Part shown: positions 1-5,374 of the stretch, in pieces
How positions within the stretch are numbered: position 1 is the stretch's first letter
Layout: the number at the start of each line of letters is the position of its first letter
Assembly (NCBI GenBank): GCA_020059765.1
Contig: JAGVBM010000162.1
Coordinates: 1 to 6,025, forward strand
Length of the DNA stretch: 6,025 nucleotides
Direction: 5' to 3'
Source: Bacillota bacterium
GTDB taxonomy: Bacteria; Bacillota; Bacilli; Tumebacillales; Effusibacillaceae
Made by a program: the position numbers and the translations under genes
The notes under the pieces: model-generated
What the model was told of the DNA's origin: nothing
The model's database searches: none
The model's input: the letters and a program-made list of their open reading frames with translations, nothing else

Positions 1-597
1 GATGCGGTCACCGGCGACATGATTCGGAAGTTGGACGAGAAAGTGGAATCGCAGGTAAATCTTACTCTGGTCCAAGGACTCCCGAAAAGTGATAAAATGG
101 ACTTGATTGTGCAAAAAGGAACCGAGTTGGGAATCCAGCGATTTGTGCCGCTCGAAACGGAGCGCACCATCGTACAGTACGATTCGAAGAAAGAAGCGAA
201 GCGGCTGGAACGCTGGCAGCGGATCGCCAAAGAAGCGGCGGAGCAATCCCATCGGCTGGTGATTCCGGAACTGCAGGAAGTGTCATCGCTCAGAGGATGG
301 CTGGAGCGGGAAGCCGCCGCATATGACCTGCTGCTGATCGCCTATGAAGGCGAATCGGAACGGGGAATGCGCGAGGTGTTCCAGCAATTTTCGGTTGACA
401 ACCCATATCGGGTGATCCCCCAATCCATCGCCATTGTCATCGGCCCGGAAGGCGGACTGACAAAGGAAGAAGTCGATTTTGCCCTGGAAAAAGGGGCGCG
501 GGCGGTCACATTGGGACCGCGGATTTTGCGGACAGAGACGGCAGGGCTGGTAGCCGCTGCGATCATTTTATATCATTACGGACAGATGGGAGGGTAA
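1..597 (+). CDS. rsmE: 16S rRNA (uracil-1498-N3)-methyltransferase RsmE, 5'-truncated by window edge
   Basis: RsmE uses S-adenosylmethionine to methylate N3 of U1498 in 16S rRNA, in the cytoplasm. The reading frame is open from the first base (198 codons visible). Bacilli homologues are about 250 residues, so roughly 50-60 N-terminal residues, most of the PUA-like RNA-binding domain, lie upstream; the ATG at 19 is internal, not the start. The visible part is the SPOUT methyltransferase domain. It contains the family segment LPKSDKMDLIVQKGTELG, the SAM-binding GPEGGLT loop (442-462) and the trefoil-knot motif LGPRILRTETA (511-543). The stop is TAA at 595-597, and mtaB begins 5 nt later, so the two are almost certainly co-transcribed. 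In Bacillus-type genomes rsmE follows prmA downstream of dnaJ; that context would lie left of this window. Identification is confident from the motifs. Confidence 0.95.
   Translation, partial: DAVTGDMIRKLDEKVESQVNLTLVQGLPKSDKMDLIVQKGTELGIQRFVPLETERTIVQYDSKKEAKRLERWQRIAKEAAEQSHRLVIPELQEVSSLRGWLEREAAAYDLLLIAYEGESERGMREVFQQFSVDNPYRVIPQSIAIVIGPEGGLTKEEVDFALEKGARAVTLGPRILRTETAGLVAAAIILYHYGQMGG
588..594 (+). promoter_or_regulatory. Ribosome binding site of mtaB
   Basis: A purine-rich GGGAGGG lies inside the last codons of rsmE, 8 nt before the ATG at 603. It fixes the mtaB start and implies translation of mtaB from the shared rsmE transcript. Confidence 0.75.
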
Positions 598-602
598 GCA
601 GG

Positions 603-1970
603 ATGAGCACAGTCGCGTTTCAAACATTGGGCTGCAAAGTCAATTCCTATGATACGGAAGCGATTTGGAATCTGTTTAAGAAGCGCGGGTACACGCAAGT
701 CGATTTTCAGGATCTTGCCGATATTTATGTGATCAATACGTGCACGGTGACGGATACGGGCGACAAAAAATCGCGGCAGATGATCCGCCGCGCGATTCGC
801 CGCAATCCTGACGCGACGGTCGTTGTAACCGGCTGCTATGCGCAGATGGCGCCGGACGAAATTCTGGAAATTCCCGGCGTCGATCTGGTGATCGGCACGC
901 AGCACCGCGATCAAATCGTCGATCTTGCGGAACGGGTGATGGAAGAGAAGAAGCCGTTCAAGCTTGTGTCTTCCGTGCGTTCCCAGCGGGATTTCGAAGA
1001 ATTGGACGTGCCGGAGTTCCAGGAGCACACCCGGGCGTTTCTGAAAATCCAGGAAGGCTGCAACAACTTCTGCACATTTTGCATTATCCCGTATTCGCGC
1101 GGATTCATTCGCAGCCGGAAAGCGGAAAATGTGATGGCGCAAGCGAAAAAATTGATCGAAGCCGGTTACAAGGAAATTGTGCTGACCGGCATTCACACTG
1201 GCGGTTACGGCGATGATCTGGACGGATACGCGTTGTCCGACCTGCTCGTGGACCTGGAGCAAATCGCAGGTCTGCAGCGGATTCGCATTTCTTCGATTGA
1301 AGCCAGCGAAATCGATGACAAGATGATGGACGTGCTGACCCGTTCCCGCAAAGTGTGCCGGCATCTGCACATTCCGCTGCAAGCCGGTTCCAATGCGGTG
1401 CTCGATCGCATGAACCGCAAGTATACAGTCGAGGAGTTTGCCGCCAAATTGGTGGAATTGCGCAAAGCATTGCCCGACCTTGCGGTCACCAGCGACGTGA
1501 TCGTCGGATTCCCGGGCGAATCGGACGACGACTTTGCCGACACGTACAACTTTATCAAAGAGCAAGGATTTGCCGATCTGCATGTGTTCCCTTATTCCAA
1601 ACGGAAAGGCACTCCGGCGGCCAAATACGCCGATCAGGTGCCGGAAGCGGTCAAGGAGGAACGAGTGGCGAAACTGATCGGATTGGCTGACGAGATGCAA
1701 GTCACCTATTCGTCGAAATATGTGGGACAGACGCTGGAAGTGATTCCGGAAGACATAAACGGGGAAGGACTGCTGGAAGGTTTTTCCGACAACTATATCA
1801 AAATCGCCTTTCGCGGCAATCCGGACATGATCGGTCACATTGCGGCCGTGCGGTTGGATGAGGCCCGGGCGGATGTGTCTCGGGGAACATTCGTGGAGCA
1901 GCGGACGTTCCCGCCAGAGGATGCGAATAAGAGCACGGATTATATTGAACTGGATGTTAGGCATGCGTGA
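603..1970 (+). CDS. mtaB: tRNA t6A37 C2-methylthiotransferase MtaB (radical SAM)
   Basis: MtaB adds a methylthio group to C2 of N6-threonylcarbamoyladenosine at tRNA position 37 (ms2t6A), supporting accurate decoding of A-starting codons by tRNA-Lys. The protein has 455 residues, close to the B. subtilis homologue YqeV. Domain order: an N-terminal UPF0004/methylthiotransferase domain (about 2-100) with cluster cysteines C11, C47 and C78; a radical SAM domain (about 140-370) with CNNFCTFC, that is C153, C157 and C160; and a C-terminal TRAM RNA-binding domain (about 373-440). The N-terminal signature QTLGCKVNSYDTEA separates MtaB from its relatives MiaB and RimO. Both [4Fe-4S] cysteine triads are intact, so the enzyme should be active. 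It follows rsmE by 5 nt in one operon and ends within an intrinsic terminator. Confidence 0.96.
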   Translation: MSTVAFQTLGCKVNSYDTEAIWNLFKKRGYTQVDFQDLADIYVINTCTVTDTGDKKSRQMIRRAIRRNPDATVVVTGCYAQMAPDEILEIPGVDLVIGTQHRDQIVDLAERVMEEKKPFKLVSSVRSQRDFEELDVPEFQEHTRAFLKIQEGCNNFCTFCIIPYSRGFIRSRKAENVMAQAKKLIEAGYKEIVLTGIHTGGYGDDLDGYALSDLLVDLEQIAGLQRIRISSIEASEIDDKMMDVLTRSRKVCRHLHIPLQAGSNAVLDRMNRKYTVEEFAAKLVELRKALPDLAVTSDVIVGFPGESDDDFADTYNFIKEQGFADLHVFPYSKRKGTPAAKYADQVPEAVKEERVAKLIGLADEMQVTYSSKYVGQTLEVIPEDINGEGLLEGFSDNYIKIAFRGNPDMIGHIAAVRLDEARADVSRGTFVEQRTFPPEDANKSTDYIELDVRHA

Positions 1971-1994
1971 GTGAAAAAGACTCACGCATTTTTT
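1963..1994 (+). terminator. Intrinsic terminator of the rsmE-mtaB operon
   Basis: A perfect 10-bp stem (ATGCGTGAGT at 1963-1972 with ACTCACGCAT at 1980-1989) closes a 7-nt loop, GAAAAAG, and runs into six T residues (1989-1994). The left arm contains the mtaB stop codon TGA (1968-1970), so the terminating ribosome sits on the stem. It separates the translation operon from the kinase gene. Confidence 0.9.
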
Positions 1995-2021
1995 GTACTT
2001 GTTAGAATTTATAAGTTTTTA

Positions 2022-2090
2022 AGGTGACAAGTATAAGGGCAACTAAGGCTTCACCTGCGCCTGAAGGCTTGGCGAAGCCAAGTTTTCTTT
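2022..2090 (+). promoter_or_regulatory. Structured leader with alternative hairpins; possible attenuator or palindromic repeat
   Basis: Three pairings compete. (1) AGGTGA 2022-2027 pairs with TCACCT 2051-2056. (2) GGCTTCACC 2047-2055 pairs with GGCGAAGCC 2071-2079, with one A-C mismatch. (3) CTTGGC 2068-2073 pairs with GCCAAG 2077-2082 around a GAA loop, followed by TTTTCTTT (2083-2090), which looks like a short intrinsic terminator. Pairing 2 excludes both 1 and 3, the arrangement expected of an anti-terminator switch. No known riboswitch class was recognised. It could instead be a dispersed palindromic repeat or a second terminator for mtaB. Confidence 0.4.
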
Positions 2091-2161
2091 ATTTAAAAAT
2101 TAATCATGTTTATTTGTGATGAAAGCTCAAGTAAAATAAAAATTAAATAGTCTTTTTAAAT
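2091..2161. repeat. AT-rich leader bounded by a 9-bp inverted repeat
   Basis: ATTTAAAAA at 2091-2099 is the exact reverse complement of TTTTTAAAT at 2153-2161, leaving 53 nt between the arms. A direct repeat AAAAATTAA also occurs at 2095-2103 and 2138-2146. In such AT-rich DNA both could arise by chance, and an all-A/T stem would be weak. Confidence 0.3.
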
Positions 2162-2167
2162 GGGTGG
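2162..2167 (+). promoter_or_regulatory. Weak ribosome binding site that decides the kinase start
   Basis: GGGTGG lies 5 nt before the ATG at 2173. It is a poor match to GGAGG, but nothing comparable precedes the in-frame GTG at 2164, which has only T/A-rich sequence upstream and would overlap this site. ATG 2173 is therefore preferred. The weak site suggests modest translation, as expected for a sensor kinase. Confidence 0.5.
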
Positions 2168-2172
2168 ATACC

Positions 2173-3942
2173 ATGGTTCCATTTTCTGCATCATTAAGAA
2201 CCAAATATTGGGTATACGGAATAAGCCTAGCTCTCTTGCTGCTGATTGAAGCGACGATTTTCTGGACGCCTGTTTCCATCGGATCACTGTCGGGAATGCT
2301 GGCTGCGGTCTATCTGGTCATTCAACTGCGTCCGGTTCGTGTGCCGATCTCCCGGTTTTCGGCCCTTCCTCTATCGGTGCTCGATATTTCTCTGGTGATG
2401 ATTGCGGGATATGGTTTCTCTTTATTGGTTCTGGCCCTGCAGTCACTGGCCTCCTTGGTCATCGAACCCAGGCGATTCAAACGAAGTCTTGTCCGGTATC
2501 TGGAAAAAGGAAGCGTATTCGGTTTGGTGCCGCTGGCCGATCTTCTGTTTGTTTCAATGGGGGTATCGGACGCCTTACTTGTGTTTGCTGTTTCCATGAC
2601 TTATCATATTGGCCACCATTTGTTGATGTTTATTCGAATTCGCTTTTTGAAGGGGGTACGGTATTCGACTTACTCCCGAATGTGGGCCTATGCGCAAGTG
2701 TTTGAGCTGTTGTACAGTTATCTCGCGGCGCTATTCCTGCTGCAACTGCAAAGAGAGTTGTCGGTCGGCAATTTGCTGGTTTTGCTGGTTGCGGTTGTAT
2801 TGTTCGGGAACTTGTACCGGATGCATATCGGCCGCATGAAAAAACAAATTACTTTCGCCGAGCAGACCATTCGCGAGCGATTCGTCTTTAATTCGATAGA
2901 TTATGCGATTCTCGCGATTGACCTCAATCGGATCATTACCGTATTCAACAAACGGGCACAAGAAATATTCAAATTGGATCTGGATCAAGTCGTTGGCAAA
3001 CGATATGAGGAGGTGTTCAACCCCTTTTTTGCAGAGCAGGATCGCCGTTTGCTGCATACGTTGCGCGACGGGGTTTCTTACAATTTGCGGGCACATCCGA
3101 TATCCGTGTTGGGTGAAACTTATTTTGTGGACATCCATACAACTCCGTTGAAAAATGATGAAGGCCGCATGGCGGGGGCGGTCGGCGTCTACCGGGACGT
3201 CACCCAGCAGAAGCTGTTGGAACAAGAAATGCAGCAGAAAGACAAGCTGTCGTTGATCGGTCAAATGGCCGCCGGAACGATGCATGAAATCCGCAACCCG
3301 TTGGCGATTGCGAAAGGGCATCTGGAATTGGCGTTCAGCAAGCTGCACAAGCGGAATGAGGCCCCGGATACGATTACAGACACGGAATTGATTCGTCACA
3401 TAGAAATTATTCGCGCTCAGTTGGAACGGGCCAATCATACGTTGAATCGTTTGCTTGCGTTGGCCAAACCTGCAGAGACGAACATCAGCAGAGTGGATAT
3501 TCAGGAACTGATTGATGATGCCGTGGGTTGGGCCTATCATGCTGCCGCTGCCAACGGGATTCGACTGACGGGCCATGAATACAGGGAAGAAATCTACGTG
3601 GAAGTGGATCCGGGACAAATCAAACAGGTGTTGATCAATTTGCTTTACAACGCATTCGACGCCACTCCTCAGGGAGGAGCAGTGGATGTATGGGCGCATG
3701 TCGATGAGCCGAAGCGATCGGTTGCCATCGTGGTTGCCGATACGGGAAAAGGAATGTCGCAAGAGGAATTGGAAAAAATCGGCCGGCCCTTCTTTACGAC
3801 AAAACCGTCAGGTACAGGTCTCGGTCTGTTAATTTCCACGCAAATTGTGGAATCTCACGGCGGACAGTTGCAGATCTCCAGCGAAATCGGAAAAGGGACT
3901 CAATTTGCGATCCGGTTGCCATTGCCATCCTCTTGGCGCTAA
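2173..3942 (+). CDS. Orphan membrane-bound PAS sensor histidine kinase, possibly a sporulation phosphorelay kinase
   Basis: This 589-residue protein is a polytopic sensor kinase. Residues 1-215 hold about six or seven hydrophobic segments (near 14-31, 36-52, 67-96, 113-129, 133-154, 172-192 and 196-214). I recognise no named sensor family there; the fifth has a YHIGHH cluster (H145, H148, H149). A PAS domain follows (about 235-347), then a short coiled linker. The HisKA domain carries the phospho-acceptor H371 in MHEIRNPL. The HATPase domain has N493 (N box), DTGKGMS from D523 (G1), FFTTK at 540-544 (F box) and GTGLGL from G547 (G2). All catalytic motifs are intact. There is no receiver domain and no adjacent response regulator. 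The HEIRNPL-type acceptor, PAS domain and orphan state resemble Bacilli sporulation kinases (KinA-KinE group) that feed Spo0F, but that role is inference; the signal is unknown. No terminator follows, so read-through into the NUDIX gene is possible. Confidence 0.88.
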   Translation: MVPFSASLRTKYWVYGISLALLLLIEATIFWTPVSIGSLSGMLAAVYLVIQLRPVRVPISRFSALPLSVLDISLVMIAGYGFSLLVLALQSLASLVIEPRRFKRSLVRYLEKGSVFGLVPLADLLFVSMGVSDALLVFAVSMTYHIGHHLLMFIRIRFLKGVRYSTYSRMWAYAQVFELLYSYLAALFLLQLQRELSVGNLLVLLVAVVLFGNLYRMHIGRMKKQITFAEQTIRERFVFNSIDYAILAIDLNRIITVFNKRAQEIFKLDLDQVVGKRYEEVFNPFFAEQDRRLLHTLRDGVSYNLRAHPISVLGETYFVDIHTTPLKNDEGRMAGAVGVYRDVTQQKLLEQEMQQKDKLSLIGQMAAGTMHEIRNPLAIAKGHLELAFSKLHKRNEAPDTITDTELIRHIEIIRAQLERANHTLNRLLALAKPAETNISRVDIQELIDDAVGWAYHAAAANGIRLTGHEYREEIYVEVDPGQIKQVLINLLYNAFDATPQGGAVDVWAHVDEPKRSVAIVVADTGKGMSQEELEKIGRPFFTTKPSGTGLGLLISTQIVESHGGQLQISSEIGKGTQFAIRLPLPSSWR

Positions 3943-3950
3943 ACTATAAT
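3922..3950 (+). promoter_or_regulatory. Sigma-A-type promoter for the NUDIX-deoC unit
   Basis: TTGCCA at 3922-3927 (five of six to TTGACA) is separated by exactly 17 bp from a perfect TATAAT at 3945-3950. The -35 box lies inside the last kinase codons and the -10 box just after its stop. Transcription would start near 3957, giving a leader of about 60 nt before the NUDIX ATG. TTGCCA also occurs directly before it (3916-3921), but at the wrong spacing. Confidence 0.75.
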
Positions 3951-4003
3951 TCACCCAAGGGATTGGTTGACGGAAAGTCTGATTTTGTCCAAACATGGAA
4001 GGT

Positions 4004-4011
4004 GGAGGTGA
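4004..4011 (+). promoter_or_regulatory. Ribosome binding site deciding the NUDIX start
   Basis: GGAGGTGA is a near-ideal Shine-Dalgarno sequence ending 4 nt before the ATG at 4016 (7 nt counted from GGAGG). It excludes the in-frame upstream ATG at 3995, which would place this site inside the coding region. Confidence 0.85.
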
Positions 4012-4015
4012 CGGG

Positions 4016-4450
4016 ATGAAGGAATTTTCTGCAGGCGGAGTGATCTACCGCAAAGTTCAGAATCAGACGGAAATCCTCCTGATTCTTGACCGTTTCGGAA
4101 GAACCACATTGCCAAAAGGGCATCTGGAAGAAGGGGAAACGGAGAAAGAAGCGGCTCTGCGCGAAGTGGAAGAGGAAACGGGCATCAAAGCGCAGATTAT
4201 TGGAGAACCCCTTGGCGTTGTTGCGTATCAATTTGAGATTCCCGGCAAAGGATCAATCAAAAAAGAAGTCACTTATTATTTGATGAGGGCCGAAGAGGGT
4301 ATAACGAAAGCTCAAATCGAGGAAATTCGGGACGCGATCTGGTATCCGCTGGAACGGGTTCGAGAGGTGCATTCTGAAAGCGGATACGAGAATAACAACA
4401 TGATTATTAAACGGGCAGTTGCACGTTTGGAGGGGGACACGAATCTATGA
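4016..4450 (+). CDS. NUDIX hydrolase, small Ap4A hydrolase/MutT-like
   Basis: NUDIX enzymes hydrolyse a nucleoside diphosphate linked to another group, using Mg2+ held by the NUDIX-box glutamates. This 144-residue single-domain protein has a complete box at residues 35-57 fitting GX5EX7REUXEEXGU: G35, E41, R49-E50, E53-E54, G56 and I57. The start MKEFSAGGV and the LPKGH lead-in to the box resemble small bacterial diadenosine tetraphosphate hydrolases as I remember them, so an Ap4A-type substrate is my first guess; an oxidised nucleotide or another alarmone is equally possible, because the box does not fix the substrate. The gene overlaps deoC by 4 nt (ATGA), so the two are translationally coupled and transcribed from the promoter at 3922-3950. 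The length is normal and nothing is missing. Confidence 0.9.
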   Translation: MKEFSAGGVIYRKVQNQTEILLILDRFGRTTLPKGHLEEGETEKEAALREVEEETGIKAQIIGEPLGVVAYQFEIPGKGSIKKEVTYYLMRAEEGITKAQIEEIRDAIWYPLERVREVHSESGYENNNMIIKRAVARLEGDTNL

Positions 4451-5208
4451 AGCAAATGATTGACTTTGTCCGCAGCAAGCTGGAATCAGTCGTGGGACCC
4501 ATCCCGCAGGAGGAAGGCGAATTTGTTCCCAAAACGGAAACGCAGCTTGCAGCGCTCATCGATCATACACTGCTGAAACCGGACGCCACCCCGAAGCAAA
4601 TTCAAGCCGTATGTTCGGAAGCAAAACAGCATCAGTTTGCTTCCGTCTGCGTCAATCCGGTATATGTCCGCTTGGCGGCAGCCGAATTGGCGAACAGTGA
4701 CGTCAAGGTGTGTACTGTGATCGGTTTCCCTTTGGGTGCCGCCAGTTCCGAAGTCAAAGGATTTGAAACGAAAAGCGCGATCGCAGGCGGTGCGGCGGAA
4801 GTGGATATGGTTATTCCCGTCGGACTGTTGAAGGCAGGCGAATATCTAGCGGTATTCCAGGATATTCAAACGGTCGTTAGAGCTGCGGAAGGCCGCGCGC
4901 TTGTCAAAGCAATCATTGAAACATCGCTGTTGACCGATGAAGAGAAGGTGGCCGCCTGTTTATTGGCCAAACAGGCGGGAGCCGATTATGTCAAAACGTC
5001 CACCGGCTTCAGCTCGGGCGGTGCGACAACGGAAGACATCGCGCTTATGCGTGCTGTCGTCGGTCCGCAGATGGGAGTCAAAGCTTCCGGCGGCGTTCGG
5101 ACTCGAGAGGATGCGTTGACCATGCTGCAGGCAGGCGCCACCCGAATAGGCGCCAGTGCTTCGGTGGCGATCGTGCAGGGAAGTCAAACATCCGGTGACG
5201 GATACTAA
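4447..5208 (+). CDS. deoC: Deoxyribose-phosphate aldolase DeoC with an N-terminal extension
   Basis: DeoC cleaves 2-deoxy-D-ribose 5-phosphate to glyceraldehyde 3-phosphate and acetaldehyde, the last step of deoxynucleoside catabolism, in the cytoplasm. The protein has 253 residues and a class I aldolase TIM barrel. The Schiff-base lysine is K183 in VKTSTGFSSGG; the proton-relay lysine is K212 in VKASGGVRT; the catalytic aspartate is D120 in EVDMVIP. The barrel begins at about residue 34 with LAALIDHTLLKPDAT, where Bacilli homologues of about 220 residues start almost at once, so about 30 extra N-terminal residues are present. Their function is unknown. The ATG at 4447 overlaps the NUDIX stop; the GGAGGGGG at 4429-4436 is 10 nt upstream, rather far, but no better start exists. 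The usual partners deoB, pdp and nupC are not in the window. A terminator follows. Confidence 0.95.
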   Translation: MKQMIDFVRSKLESVVGPIPQEEGEFVPKTETQLAALIDHTLLKPDATPKQIQAVCSEAKQHQFASVCVNPVYVRLAAAELANSDVKVCTVIGFPLGAASSEVKGFETKSAIAGGAAEVDMVIPVGLLKAGEYLAVFQDIQTVVRAAEGRALVKAIIETSLLTDEEKVAACLLAKQAGADYVKTSTGFSSGGATTEDIALMRAVVGPQMGVKASGGVRTREDALTMLQAGATRIGASASVAIVQGSQTSGDGY

Positions 5209-5249
5209 TCGATTGGAAGTCATACAGTAGTTCTGCTTGCATTCAATGT

Positions 5250-5297
5250 ACAGGGGAATGTTCCTTGCCAAAAAGGAAGCTCCCCTGTTGTTTTTTT
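5250..5297 (+). terminator. Intrinsic terminator after deoC
   Basis: The outer stem ACAGGGGA (5250-5257) pairs with TCCCCTGT (5281-5288). After a small internal loop, an inner stem TTCCTT (5261-5266) pairs with AAGGAA (5273-5278) around a 6-nt loop. A G-interrupted T-run follows, with seven T residues at 5291-5297. It ends the NUDIX-deoC unit. The sequence before the left arm has no A-run, so it probably acts in one direction only. Confidence 0.88.
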
Positions 5298-5347
5298 AGG
5301 TGCGGAAATGTATGATGAATAAAGAAAATATACAATTCAGAACGCTA

Positions 5348-5364
5348 ATTCCGAAAATCGGAAT
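5348..5364. promoter_or_regulatory. Candidate operator: 17-bp palindrome before the IclR-family gene
   Basis: ATTCCGA (5348-5354) and TCGGAAT (5358-5364) form a perfect 7-bp inverted repeat around AAA. It directly abuts the GAGGTGA ribosome binding site (5365-5371). IclR-family proteins commonly repress their own genes through short palindromes, so autoregulation is plausible but inferred. A possible -10 box, TACAAT at 5331-5336, lies just upstream with no good -35 box; a bound repressor here would sit near the start of transcription. As RNA it could also form a hairpin next to the ribosome binding site. Confidence 0.5.
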
Positions 5365-5374
5365 GAGGTGAAAT

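Larger units (their letters stand above)
1995..2163 (+). other. Non-coding region between mtaB and the kinase gene
   Basis: This 169-nt stretch holds no supported gene. Its first half (about 2022-2090) has the overlapping hairpins described separately. Its second half is very AT-rich. I find no convincing sigma-A promoter: the best candidate is TTGTGA at 2114-2119 with TAAAAA at 2137-2142 (17-bp spacer), four of six matches in each box. No clear sigma-H promoter or Spo0A box (TGTCGAA-like) was found by eye. Because a strong terminator precedes it, a promoter for the kinase should nevertheless lie here. Confidence 0.5.

Noticed and set aside
576..1985. A 469-codon open frame on the minus strand across all of mtaB
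   Set aside because: It mirrors mtaB, has no recognisable domain or start signal, and its length comes from the codon bias of the well-identified + strand gene. The protein is rich in R, H and F, as expected for an antisense shadow.
2024..2119. A 31-codon frame from GTG, preceded by AAG, running through the hairpin region
   Set aside because: It has no proper ribosome binding site, its composition follows from the palindromic bases, and the region is better explained as structured non-coding sequence. A leader peptide cannot be wholly excluded.
2106..2150. A 14-codon ATG frame in the AT-rich kinase leader
   Set aside because: There is only A/T-rich sequence upstream with no ribosome binding site, and short frames are expected by chance.
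1995..2163. Riboswitch, T-box, tRNA or small RNA gene in the mtaB-kinase gap
   Set aside because: No conserved core of a known riboswitch, no T-box sequence and no cloverleaf could be recognised; only generic hairpins are visible.
2164..2172. GTG start giving three extra residues on the kinase
   Set aside because: No Shine-Dalgarno sequence precedes it; GGGTGG at 2162-2167 serves the ATG at 2173 instead.
2731..3762. A 343-codon open frame on the minus strand inside the kinase gene
   Set aside because: It is antisense to intact PAS, HisKA and HATPase motifs and shows no domain or ribosome binding site of its own.
3967..3996. TTGACG in the kinase-NUDIX gap as a -35 box
   Set aside because: There is no acceptable -10 box about 17 bp downstream; the promoter at 3922-3950 is far better.
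3995..4015. Upstream in-frame ATG for the NUDIX gene
   Set aside because: The added residues (MEGGGDG) simply encode the ribosome binding site region, and the strong GGAGGTGA fits the ATG at 4016.
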